Shown: one piece after another, positions 43,713-50,888 of the stretch
Numbering within the stretch: position 1 is the first letter of the stretch
Layout of the letters: every line of letters begins with the position of its first letter
Origin: Streptomyces cellulosae
Lineage (GTDB): Bacteria > Actinomycetota > Actinomycetes > Streptomycetales > Streptomycetaceae
DNA length: 64,000 nucleotides
Assembly (NCBI RefSeq): GCF_000721105.1
Contig: NZ_JOEV01000035.1
Location: 18,757 to 82,756, forward strand
Direction: 5' to 3'
Made by a program: the position numbers and the translations under genes
Notes under the pieces: model-generated
What the model saw: only the letters and a program-made list of their open reading frames with translations
The model's database searches: none
What the model was told of the DNA's origin: nothing

Positions 43713-44393
43713 CTACGGATGCCGGCGCGCGTCCCGCCTTCCCCTGCGACGCCCCGATCCCGGGCGCCGCAGCAGGCGTATGCCGACGAACACCAGGACC
43801 GCCAGGACGGCCACGGCGAGGACCACCTTCGAGTACGCGGAGACGATCGCCGTGACCTCCTCCCAGTTGTCGCCCAGGGCGTACCCCGCGAGCACGAACG
43901 CGGTGTTCCAGATCGCGCTGCCCAGCGTCGTCAGGCCGAGGAACACCGGAAGGGGCATGCGCTCGACGCCGGCCGGCACCGATATCAGGCTGCGGAAGAT
44001 CGGGATCATGCGGCCGAAGAACACCGCCTTGGTGCCGTGCCGCAGGAACCACGCTTCCGTCTTCTCCATGTCGGTCACCTTCACCAGCGGCAACCGGGCC
44101 GCCATCGCCACCGTGCGGTCACGGCCGAGCAGCGCACCGACCCCGTACAGCGCCAGCGCGCCGACCACCGAACCCGCGGTTGTCCACAGCAGGACGGCGA
44201 ACAGGTTCATCCGCCCGGCGCTCGCCGCGTATCCGGCGAGCGGCAGAATCACCTCGCTCGGCAGCGGAGGAAACAGGTTCTCCAGGGCGATGGCGATGCC
44301 CGCGCCGGGCGCGCCCAGCGTGTCCATGAGGTCGTTGATCCACCGCGGGGCCGCACCCCCGTCCGTGACTGTCTGCGCTGCGATGGCTGTCAT
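43713..44393 (-). CDS. DedA/SNARE-associated-family membrane protein
   Basis: A 226-residue DedA-family protein, putative phospholipid or polyprenyl-phosphate flippase-type transporter. The key motifs are LENLFPPLPSEVILPLAG (about 37-54), with the conserved Glu and Pro re-entrant segment, and FFGRMIPIFRSLISVPAG (about 126-143), with the essential Arg residues. Four to five hydrophobic segments are visible, and the tail is Arg-rich. TACCGT lies 7 nt before the ATG at 44393, so a leaderless start is preferred over the GTG at 44444. A double dyad lies 56 bp upstream. Confidence 0.9.
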   Translation of the reverse strand: MTAIAAQTVTDGGAAPRWINDLMDTLGAPGAGIAIALENLFPPLPSEVILPLAGYAASAGRMNLFAVLLWTTAGSVVGALALYGVGALLGRDRTVAMAARLPLVKVTDMEKTEAWFLRHGTKAVFFGRMIPIFRSLISVPAGVERMPLPVFLGLTTLGSAIWNTAFVLAGYALGDNWEEVTAIVSAYSKVVLAVAVLAVLVFVGIRLLRRPGSGRRRGRRDARRHP

Positions 44394-44448
44394 GCCGATC
44401 ACGGTAGGAAATCCCAGCTGAAGGAGCCCTGAGGAAGACCGCACGATC

Positions 44449-44491
44449 CACTGCGGTCAACCGCATTCCGGAATTGCGGTTTTCCGCAGTG
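44449..44491. promoter_or_regulatory. Nested dyad: two TGCGG-N4-CCGCA sites in a 43-bp imperfect palindrome
   Basis: TGCGGTCAACCGCA (44452-44465) and TGCGGTTTTCCGCA (44475-44488) are each palindromic and lie 23 bp centre to centre around TTCCGGAA. The whole 43 bp also reads as one imperfect palindrome (CACTGCGG at one end, CCGCAGTG at the other). This is typical of two regulator dimers binding side by side. It lies upstream of dedA and before a kinase remnant. Confidence 0.65.
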
Positions 44492-44551
44492 TGCGCGCTC
44501 CTCGCCCCCGGCTAGCCTCGCGATCATGCGAGACATTGCACGACGGGGGAC

Positions 44552-44755
44552 GCGGCGCCGAGCCGGATAGCGGTGGCGGTCGGCCGTGACGAGGGGATGG
44601 TGTGCGTGAGTGTCGAGGACGACGGCTGCGGTGGCGCGAACGCCTCGGGCAGCGGACTGTTCGGGCTCGCCCGGCGGGTCGCGGCCCTCGACGGGATACT
44701 CGGGGTGATCAGCCCGCCGGGCGGCCCCACGCTGGTGACCGCGGACGGGGGTGTC
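44552..44755 (+). pseudogene. Histidine-kinase ATPase-domain remnant
   Basis: The frame encodes PSRIAVAVGRDEGMVCVSVE, then DDGCGGANASGSGLFGLARR and VAALDGILGV-ISPPGG, the G1 and G2 boxes and end of a NarL-group sensor kinase ATPase domain. The N-box, the dimerisation helix and the sensor part are missing, and no response regulator is adjacent. After the last family residue the frame runs into tandem repeats. This is a dead 3' end of a two-component kinase gene. Confidence 0.7.
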
Positions 44756-44763
44756 TGGTGGTG

Positions 44764-44827
44764 GAGGGGAGCGGTCGGCGGGGCGGACGGCCGGGGAGGG
44801 GAGCGGTCGGCGGGGCGGGCGGCAGGG
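44764..44827 (+). repeat. Two 32-bp tandem repeats after the kinase remnant
   Basis: Units 44764-44795 and 44796-44827 start with GAGGGGAGCGGTCGGCGGGG and differ at two or three positions. They follow the 3' end of the kinase remnant. Confidence 0.8.
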
Positions 44828-44891
44828 GAGAGAGCGGTCCTTGGGGGCGGGCGTGGGGGAGTGGCACCCCTTGCCCTTCAGGGAGCGGTTG

Positions 44892-45113
44892 TCAGCCGCA
44901 GCAGCCGCCGCCGCAGCAACCGCCTCCGCCGCCACCGGCTCGGGGTGCGGGCGCCGGGGCGGAGGCCGAGCCGCCGACCGCCACCGTCGACAGGAGCTTC
45001 ACCGTGTCGTCGTGGCCCGCGGGGCAGGCGGTGGGAGCGGAGGACTCCGCCATCGGGCGGCTCAGTTCGAAGGTGTCGCCGCAGGTCCGGCAGCGGTACT
45101 CGTAGCGAGGCAT
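44892..45113 (-). CDS. FmdB-family zinc ribbon protein
   Basis: A 73-residue protein. The zinc ribbon is PRYEYRCRTCGDTFE with CPAGH further on (Cys pairs near residues 7/10 and 31; the last position is His-type), as in the CxxC_CXXC_SSSS/FmdB family. It ends with a Gly/Cys tail (GGGGGGCCGGGCCG), typical of actinobacterial members. TAACCT lies 6 nt before ATG 45113, so the mRNA is probably leaderless. Its function is not known. Confidence 0.88.
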   Translation of the reverse strand: MPRYEYRCRTCGDTFELSRPMAESSAPTACPAGHDDTVKLLSTVAVGGSASAPAPAPRAGGGGGGCCGGGCCG

Positions 45114-45184
45114 ACGCACAGGTTAACCGGCTCCCGTCGAACCTCGTAGGGCACGAGCCGGAAGCCCGAACAAGCGTCGGGACT

Positions 45185-45214
45185 TCAGCCGGACTCAGCC
45201 GGACTCAGCCGGAC
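45185..45214. repeat. Three exact 10-bp repeats
   Basis: TCAGCCGGAC is repeated three times without gap, between the end of the coiled-coil gene (76 bp away) and the fmdB start (72 bp away). On the minus strand each unit ends in TGA. Confidence 0.85.
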
Positions 45215-45290
45215 AAGGAGCGAGCTCGGCACTCAGGGCGCAGTGACCGGCCTTGCCGCGAGCCTCGGGGATCGGCTTCGTGCCCCTGGC

Positions 45291-46673
45291 TCAGTGGCCG
45301 GCTCCCCGTTCCCCTCGGATCTGGCTGACCACCTGGGCCACGGATTGACGTACCGCCTCTGTCTCTGTCAGGAAGTGCCAGTAGTCGGGGTGGCGGCCTT
45401 CGAGGGTGCTGACTGCCTGGTCGAGGCGGGTGACTGCGTTGTCCAGGGGGCGGGCGTGGCGCGGGTCGGGGGTGCTGCGGCCGGCCATGGCGAGGCGTTG
45501 GGCGTCGCGGATGGCGAAGCGGGTGCGGTCGATCTCCTGCTGGGGGTCCTTCTGGACGGCGTTCAGTCGGCTCAGCCGGTCGCCGGCGGCGGAGACGGAC
45601 TCGTCGGTCGCGTTGAGCAGGGCGCGGACCGTCGACAGGAGGGCGGTCGCGTCCGGCCAGCGCTGGTCGTCGCGGGCGGCGCGGGCCTCGCGCAGCTTCT
45701 GCTCGGCCTGGGCCACGTTCTGTCCGGCCTGCTCCGGGACGTGCTGGAGGTCCTGCCAGCAGGCGACGGTGAAGCGTCGGCGCAGCTCGCTCAGGATCGG
45801 CTCGACCTGCCCGGCGCGGGTGGTGAGGGCTTGGGCACGGGTGCGCAGGGAGACCAGCCGGTGGTCGATCTCGGCGGCACGCTCGGGCAGTCGTTCGGCC
45901 TCCGCCCGGACCGCCTCGGCCTCTCGCGCCACCCGCTCGGCGCGTTCCAGGGTCTGGGGGACGCCGTGCTGACCGGCGCCCTGGTTCAGCTTGGTCAGCT
46001 CGGGTCCGAGGACGGCGAGACGGGCGGCGAGGTCGTCCGCCTTCAGCCCTGATGCTCGTACGGCATCGAGGGCGTTGGTGGCGGCGAGCAGTCCCTGGCG
46101 GGCCCGTTCGACGGCGGGAGCGAGGCGGGCCAGCTGGGTCTCGGCATTGCCGAGCAGCGGTCCGAGCCCGCTCGCGAACCGGTCCAGCTCCTGCTTGACG
46201 CGGCCCAGTTCGTCCTTGGCCCGGGTGAGCGCGGCGCGGGCCTGGCCGGCGGCCGAGGCCTCCAGGTCGTCGCGGTCGAGGTCGTGCGCGTCGACGGCCT
46301 CGATGTACTGGCTGCTGGCCTCGTCGATGCGGCGGCCGATCGCGTCGAAGTCGGCGACCGTGCGACGGGCGGCCGGGGAGTCGTCGACGGCCGTGATGGT
46401 CTCTATGGAGATCCGCAGGTCCCGCTGGGCGGTGTCGAGCTCGTAGAACGCGGCCGCGGCGGCGTCCTTCGCGGCCTGCGCCTCGGCGCGCTGACTTTCC
46501 GCGCGCCCGCCGAACCAGCGCCGGGTACCGCCACCGGCGAAGGCGGCGGGCAGCGCCAGCGCGGCGACGAGCGGCAGACCGATCAGCGTGAGGGTGTCGC
46601 GGAGCGCGAGACGCGTGGGCTGGGGTGCGCGCGGCACCAACGGCGAGTCCGACTGCGGTGGTGTCGCCGTCAC
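45291..46673 (-). CDS. Membrane-anchored coiled-coil protein
   Basis: A 460-residue protein with one N-terminal transmembrane segment (about 27-47; LTLIGLPLVAALALPAAFAG) and a long, Ala/Glu/Arg-rich helical domain with heptad-like patterns (about 55-440). It resembles no family I can name; SMC-like repeats are only compositional. It may be a scaffold facing the cytoplasm or cell wall. GTG 46673 follows GGGAGAGGCAC; a longer frame from 46721 lacks a better site. It is 74 bp downstream of the DUF4097 gene on the same strand. Confidence 0.65.
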   Translation of the reverse strand: MTATPPQSDSPLVPRAPQPTRLALRDTLTLIGLPLVAALALPAAFAGGGTRRWFGGRAESQRAEAQAAKDAAAAAFYELDTAQRDLRISIETITAVDDSPAARRTVADFDAIGRRIDEASSQYIEAVDAHDLDRDDLEASAAGQARAALTRAKDELGRVKQELDRFASGLGPLLGNAETQLARLAPAVERARQGLLAATNALDAVRASGLKADDLAARLAVLGPELTKLNQGAGQHGVPQTLERAERVAREAEAVRAEAERLPERAAEIDHRLVSLRTRAQALTTRAGQVEPILSELRRRFTVACWQDLQHVPEQAGQNVAQAEQKLREARAARDDQRWPDATALLSTVRALLNATDESVSAAGDRLSRLNAVQKDPQQEIDRTRFAIRDAQRLAMAGRSTPDPRHARPLDNAVTRLDQAVSTLEGRHPDYWHFLTETEAVRQSVAQVVSQIRGERGAGH

Positions 46674-46747
46674 GTGCCTCTCCCGTGCTGTGATCCGTCC
46701 TGCCCGATGCCATTCTCCCACCGGTTAGGGACGAGCACACGGGGCGA

Positions 46748-47518
46748 TCAGTTCGCCGTTCGAACGGTGACTTTGCCGTCGCCGGTCTGCGCGGACACCA
46801 CATGAGGGCTGGAGTCGTCCCGCGGCACGGACACATCCACGCTGCCGTCGCCGGTCCGGGTCGTCACACGGTAGGTGGCGCGGGGCAGCACCATCGTGAC
46901 GGAGCCCTCTCCTGCGCGGGCTTCCACCCGGTCCGGTACGGCGCCGAGTTCCAGGTGCACCGAGCCGTCGCCGGCCCGGGCGCGGACCTGCCGGGAAGTG
47001 ACCTCGGCGCGCACGGATCCGTCGCCGGCGTGCAGGTCCAGCGGTCCGGTGGTGTCGGTGACGCGGACGGAACCGTCGCCCGTACGGATACTCAGCGCGT
47101 CCTCGAAGCCGCGGGCCCGGACCCTGCCGTCGCCGTCCTCGACCTTCACGCGGATCCCGCGCGGTACCTCGATACGGTGGCTGGCCGCGCAGTCGACGAC
47201 CACCCCGGTGCACTTCATGCGCAGCTTCAGCCGGTCGTCCTTCATGGACCAGGTGACCTTGGGGTCCTTGCCGATGGCGACCGTGCCCTGGAACCAGCGG
47301 GTCACCTCGATCTTGCCCGCCGCCTGGTCCTCCGTGGCGACGATGTCCAGCGCCGAGTCGTCGGAGTCGACGGTGAGAGTGCGCCCCCGCAGTGAGAAGG
47401 AACGGTGCTCGGGGTCCTTGTCGTCCCCGGCGGAGGCACCGCACGCGGCGACCCCCACGACGAGCACCGTGACGACACCGGCTGCGGCGGTGGTACGGAC
47501 GGCGGTGGTACGGGCCAT
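46748..47518 (-). CDS. DUF4097 beta-helix lipoprotein
   Basis: A 256-residue lipoprotein; the signal peptide ends in the lipobox VAAC (about residues 23-26). The mature part is a DUF4097-type right-handed beta structure with repeated turns of the form (T/A)GDGSV: at least six copies between about residues 140 and 250 at intervals near 18-20. Such proteins are adhesin-like and often lie next to membrane stress genes. GGGGGAG lies about 7 nt before the ATG. Function is unknown. Confidence 0.85.
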   Translation of the reverse strand: MARTTAVRTTAAAGVVTVLVVGVAACGASAGDDKDPEHRSFSLRGRTLTVDSDDSALDIVATEDQAAGKIEVTRWFQGTVAIGKDPKVTWSMKDDRLKLRMKCTGVVVDCAASHRIEVPRGIRVKVEDGDGRVRARGFEDALSIRTGDGSVRVTDTTGPLDLHAGDGSVRAEVTSRQVRARAGDGSVHLELGAVPDRVEARAGEGSVTMVLPRATYRVTTRTGDGSVDVSVPRDDSSPHVVSAQTGDGKVTVRTAN

Positions 47519-47742
47519 GACGAACTCCCCCTGGGACGGCTGACGAAGGCTCGGCGAACGTTCCGCGCGCCCGCTCCTCTCGGCTCTTCGCCCTTCGACC
47601 GTACGGACCCGGACCGCGCCGCAGTATCCGGTGCGCTCCCGGATTCGGAGGGGGGCTAACCCCCGCACGAGGCCGTCGCGGGCCGTCCCGATACGGGTTT
47701 GCGGGGCAGTGCCCCGGGCAAGGTAGGCTGTCGACTCGTCTC

Positions 47743-47814
<72 letters not shown>

Positions 47815-47820
47815 CACCAC

Positions 47821-47858
47821 GACGAAGACCCCGGCCGACCGCGGCCGGGGTCTTCGTC
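47821..47858. terminator. Terminator of the tRNA gene
   Basis: A perfect 16-bp stem (GACGAAGACCCCGGCC and complement) with a 6-nt loop, 7 nt after the tRNA. It also faces the end of the convergent 116-aa gene. Confidence 0.88.
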
Positions 47859-47863
47859 GTCTC

Positions 47864-48214
47864 TCACGTCTGCGTCTGCGGCTGCTCCCGGCTCTCGTGC
47901 GCGTGCTTCAGCTTCATCCGGGCGTCCACGCGTTCCGCCGCCACGACCTCCGTCCAGAACCGGTGGCCACTGACGAAGACCGCGAGTTCGTGCTCGCGCT
48001 GCCGGAGTTTCTCCACCTCGGCCTGCTCGTCCGCGGTCCAGCCGGGGGAGGCGGGGCGTTCCACCTTGCGCCAGCCGTTGTCGTCGCTGAAGCCGTCCAG
48101 CGGCTCGACCGACCAGGGGAGCCGTTTGAGCAGGGCCGACAGCTCAGCCCGGACCTGATGCAGCTCCTCCTGACCGGCGAGGAGGTCACTCGGAAAGTCA
48201 TAGGTCGTAGCCAC
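47864..48214 (-). CDS. Conserved-looking hypothetical protein, 116 aa
   Basis: A soluble, helical protein. It starts MATTYDFPSDLLAGQEELHQ and has a Trp-rich central part (LPWSVEPLDGFSDDNGWRKV) and a long amphipathic C-terminal helix (DEQAEVEKLRQREHELAVFV). I recall similar small proteins in Streptomyces genomes but know no function. The start is GTG 48214; TAGCAT lies 6 nt upstream and no ribosome site is present, so it may be leaderless. Confidence 0.65.
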   Translation of the reverse strand: MATTYDFPSDLLAGQEELHQVRAELSALLKRLPWSVEPLDGFSDDNGWRKVERPASPGWTADEQAEVEKLRQREHELAVFVSGHRFWTEVVAAERVDARMKLKHAHESREQPQTQT

Positions 48215-48374
48215 GGCACAATGCTACGCCTGTTCGAATTTGGGTTGCGAGTTGCCTGAGAGGGTTCTTTGCAGGGGGGTGACGGAGTGCTTCCCTTGAA
48301 CACACTGTGCTCAGCGGCCGGTTGGCGGCTCGTCCTCAGGTGCCGGACGCCGTGATGTCCAGGAGCTGCTCGGG

Positions 48375-48812
48375 TCAGCTCGTGCCGGGTGGCGCGATTT
48401 CCTCGTCGTGGAGCTGGTGGTCCGACCAGATGTAGCTTTCGGGAAGCAGGTCGCCGATGGGGACGGTGCGCAGGCTGTCGCCTGCGCCGACAATGACCCC
48501 GAGGGCTGGGAAGTAGTCGAGAAGGACCTGGCGGCAACGGCCGCACGGGGGCACGACGCCTCGGTCGCGGTCGCCCACGGCGACGATGGTTTCCAGGTCG
48601 TAGGCGCCCTGGGCGGCTGCCGTGCCGATGAGGACCAGCTCGGCGCAGGGGCCTCCGGTGAAGTGGTACGCGTTCACCGCGGTGACGATCCGGCCGTCCT
48701 GGGCGCGCGCCGCGGCCGCCATGGTGTGGTTGTCGCCCCGGCAGCGAGTGCGTGCGACGTGCGCCGCGGCCTGGATGAGTTCATGGTCGACGTGGGGGGT
48801 CTGCGTGGTCAT
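48375..48812 (-). CDS. Cytidine-deaminase-fold protein, blasticidin-S-deaminase-like
   Basis: A 145-residue zinc-dependent deaminase. The zinc and catalytic motifs are GGPCAELVLIG (Cys ligand and catalytic Glu, about 57-67) and PPCGRCRQVLL (two Cys ligands, about 94-104). The first motif has Cys in the place of the usual His, as in cytidine deaminases of the tetrameric kind and in blasticidin S deaminase. The stretch YHFTGGPCAEL and the C-terminal LLPESYIW look very close to the Aspergillus blasticidin S deaminase as I remember it. It may therefore inactivate a nucleoside antibiotic. AAAGGA lies before the ATG. It sits in the accessory patch behind tRNA-Val. Confidence 0.85.
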   Translation of the reverse strand: MTTQTPHVDHELIQAAAHVARTRCRGDNHTMAAAARAQDGRIVTAVNAYHFTGGPCAELVLIGTAAAQGAYDLETIVAVGDRDRGVVPPCGRCRQVLLDYFPALGVIVGAGDSLRTVPIGDLLPESYIWSDHQLHDEEIAPPGTS

Positions 48813-48830
48813 TGGAGTCCTTTCGTGGAT

Positions 48831-48880
48831 ACCCCCGGCTTTGGCCGGGGGAGAAAACGAAGCCCCTGCGGGGCAGGGGA
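48831..48880. other. Two adjacent hairpins upstream of the deaminase and TnpB remnant
   Basis: CCCCCGGC-TTTG-GCCGGGGG (about 48834-48853) is followed by CCCCTGC-GGG-GCAGGGG (about 48866-48882). They lie between the divergent deaminase and the TnpB remnant. Subterminal hairpins are typical of IS200/IS605 ends, so one may mark the left end of the lost element; alternatively they lie in the deaminase leader. Confidence 0.4.
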
Positions 48881-48959
48881 AGTAGCTGGGATTCGTCTTC
48901 AAGGCGGATCGCAGTGCTCTGACCCGCAGGTTTGATCTTTACCTAGGGCTGGCTAGTTT

Positions 48960-49364
48960 GTGAGCGTGGCCGTGAACCATGCGAAGTGGGCGTTCAAGTA
49001 CCGCTTCTAACCGACCGATGCGCAGGCAGCCGAGCTGTCGCGCACGTTCGGGTGCGTGCGGAAGGTCTACAACCTGGCGCTCGCCGCCCGCACCCAGGCG
49101 TGGGCGCGGCAGGAGCGGGTCAACTACAACGCCACATCCGCGATGCTGACGGCATGGAAGAAGACCGAGGAGCTGGCGTTCCTCAATGATGTGTCGTCGG
49201 TGCCGCTCCAGCAGACGCTGCGGCACTTGCAGAGCGCGTTCACCCATTTCTTCGCCAGGCGGGCGAAGTACCCGCGCTTCAAGTCGCGGAAGAAGTCGCG
49301 GAAGTCGGCGGAGTACACCACCAGCGGGTTCCGCTTCCGCGACGGGAAGCTGATCGCGGAGCAG
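48960..49364 (+). pseudogene. tnpB: TnpB (IS605 OrfB) N-terminal fragment with a nonsense codon
   Basis: The frame encodes HAKWAFKYRF, a TAA stop (49008-49010), then PTDAQAAELSRTFGCVRKVY and the helix-turn-helix region typical of IS605 OrfB, through RRAKYPRFKSRKKSRKSAEY and RFRDGKLIAEQ. Intact relatives have Tyr (TAC or TAT) at the stop position (KYRFYPTDAQ), so this is a point mutation. The fragment ends after about 135 residues; the RuvC-like nuclease part and the zinc ribbon are gone. It joins directly to another gene remnant. Confidence 0.85.
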
Positions 49365-49545
49365 TTGGCCGGGACCGGGGCCACCGTCGTCCTGGGCAGC
49401 CGGGATCCCGGAAGGCCGAAGCGGCCATGGCCTCGATCCGCGCCCGGGTCCCCGGCGCACACGTCCGCGCTCTGTGGCTCGATCTCGCCGATCTCTCGTC
49501 CCTCCGGGGCGCGGTGGAAGCACTGCGTACGGCTAGAGATCTGCA
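49359..49545 (+). pseudogene. Short-chain dehydrogenase fragment with frameshift
   Basis: Starting at LAGTGATVVLGSRDPG in the TnpB frame and continuing after a one-base shift (near 49411) as AEAAMASIRARVPGAHVRAL and WLDLADLSSLRGAVEALRTA, this matches strands 2-3 of a short-chain dehydrogenase/reductase of the retinol-dehydrogenase-like group. The cofactor glycine motif and the catalytic Tyr-x-x-x-Lys are missing. It is an internal piece, fused by rearrangement to the TnpB piece on the left and the truncated minus-strand gene on the right. Confidence 0.75.
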
Positions 49546-49715
49546 AGGTAGTGGGCGAGTGAGCAACGGTGCAGTGGGTCGCCGGTGACGCCGATCGCCG
49601 ACCACAGGTTCAGGAGCTTCTGGCGGGCGGAAAGAGTGTTGCCCGTTCGGCCTTCCGTAACGGCTTGGCCGATGGCTTCCATGGTCGGGTCGGGACTGGC
49701 GGGTGCGGTAGGCAT
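49533..49715 (-). pseudogene. N-terminal fragment of a TPR-like hypothetical gene
   Basis: A 60-residue frame beginning MPTAPASPDPTMEAIGQAVT with GAGGAA 8 nt before the ATG. It contains ARQKLLNLWSAIGVTGDPLH and RCSLAHYLADL, the start of a Streptomyces protein family with tetratricopeptide-like helices that I remember as about 150-180 residues. The frame stops at the join with the dehydrogenase fragment, so the gene was cut by the rearrangement. It lies 23 bp after the MerR-clamp gene, probably once an operon. Confidence 0.65.
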
Positions 49716-49737
49716 GATGTGTTCCTCGTTGTCGTTC

Positions 49738-50793
49738 TCAGGCTGAGTGGTCGAACTTGACGGGCATGGCCAGGGTGGTGAGATCGCCGCGGTCGGCGGA
49801 GCGGATCGTGACGGGCCCGTCGTGTCCCCTCAGGTCGAGCATCACGTCGGGACCGATGGCTGTGCTTACGGCGGGATAGAGCGTGGTCATCTCGAACCGG
49901 ATCTGGAGAGCCCCGCCCGTCACGGTGGCGGGGAGCTGAACACCGGGGTCCTCGTCTTTCGTGGGCCGGACGTTCACTCCGTGATCGGAGACGCGCAGCC
50001 CGACGCGTTCGCCGGGGTGTTCTTCCAGGGCGCGCAGCAGAAGATCCTTCGAGACCGTCGCACGGGTGCTGACCTGGCCCAGGGACGCGAGCATCAGCCG
50101 GTGATCGGGAAAGTCCTCGGACAGCAACCGGCAGTGCCGGTCCTCCCGCTCGGGCATGCGTAGCCAGATCCCGTGCGGCACCGCTTCGATGCGGACCAGC
50201 GCACTGCGCCGGACCGTGGCGAGCGTGGCCCGCAGGTCGTCGCCGTCGACCGTGCCAGCCCACGTCTGCTCCGCCGGCCGCGTCGGCACCAGGGTCCGGG
50301 TGGAGAGCCGGTACCGGTCGGTCGCCGTCAGGGCGATCGCCTCATGACTCGCCTCAATGTGCAAGCCGGCGAGCACCGCCATCCCCGGCTCGTTCGCGGT
50401 CGCGGTCAGGACCTGCTCTACCGCATCCGCCAGCACGGGCCCCTTCAGCATGGCGATCAGCACACCGGGCACGTTGCCGCCGAGCGCGGACTTGATGACA
50501 GCAGCCTTCTGCCGTGCCGTCGCCGCATCACCGACGATCTTGGCAACATGCTCGTCGAGCAGCTGTGCTGCCTCGTCGGCCCCGGCGTCGAGGACCGCCT
50601 CGACCACAGTGAGGGGCATGGCGATCTCGCGGAGCTGACGCAGCGCGATCGCCCGCGCCACTTGGTCAGCACCGTAGTAGCGGTAGCCCGAGACCGGGTC
50701 CACTTCGGCAGGGGGCAGCAGCCCGGAGTCGGCGTAGAACCGCAACGCACTGGAGGTCAGACCACTGCGCTGGGCAAAGACCCCGATTGGCAT
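49738..50793 (-). CDS. MerR regulator fused to sliding-clamp (DnaN) domains
   Basis: A 351-residue chimera. Residues 1-70 are a MerR winged helix-turn-helix (MPIGVFAQRSGLTSSALRFY, DPVSGYRYYGADQVARAIAL), and 70-115 a helical linker. Residues 118-238 match clamp domain II: VLAGLHIEASHEAIALTATD, then RYRLSTRTL, with RLLSEDFPDHRLML as in DnaN. Residues 242-348 match clamp domain III and end in LAMPV like the DnaN C-terminus. Clamp domain I is replaced by the MerR part. The start is ATG 50793, with TAATTC 7 nt upstream; GTG 50811 and TTG 50832 are in-frame alternatives. Its task is unknown; it could sense replication proteins or bind DNA as a ring. Confidence 0.85.
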   Translation of the reverse strand: MPIGVFAQRSGLTSSALRFYADSGLLPPAEVDPVSGYRYYGADQVARAIALRQLREIAMPLTVVEAVLDAGADEAAQLLDEHVAKIVGDAATARQKAAVIKSALGGNVPGVLIAMLKGPVLADAVEQVLTATANEPGMAVLAGLHIEASHEAIALTATDRYRLSTRTLVPTRPAEQTWAGTVDGDDLRATLATVRRSALVRIEAVPHGIWLRMPEREDRHCRLLSEDFPDHRLMLASLGQVSTRATVSKDLLLRALEEHPGERVGLRVSDHGVNVRPTKDEDPGVQLPATVTGGALQIRFEMTTLYPAVSTAIGPDVMLDLRGHDGPVTIRSADRGDLTTLAMPVKFDHSA

Positions 50794-50888
50794 CAGCTCG
50801 GAATTAGGCACCTCGCCATCATTGAGCTTCAACCAACTCGAAGGTCAACATCGACGTGGGGCGTCACCAACGTCATGGCCAGCAACAG

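Noticed and set aside
45185..45214. Stop-linked repeat of the coiled-coil gene
   Set aside because: It contains TGA on the coding strand but lies 76 bp after the stop and does not resemble the gene end, so it was not counted in the stop-anchored set.
48831..48882. CRISPR or omega-RNA-like element near TnpB
   Set aside because: Only two unrelated hairpins, no repeat-spacer array; guide RNAs of TnpB lie at the 3' side, which is deleted here.
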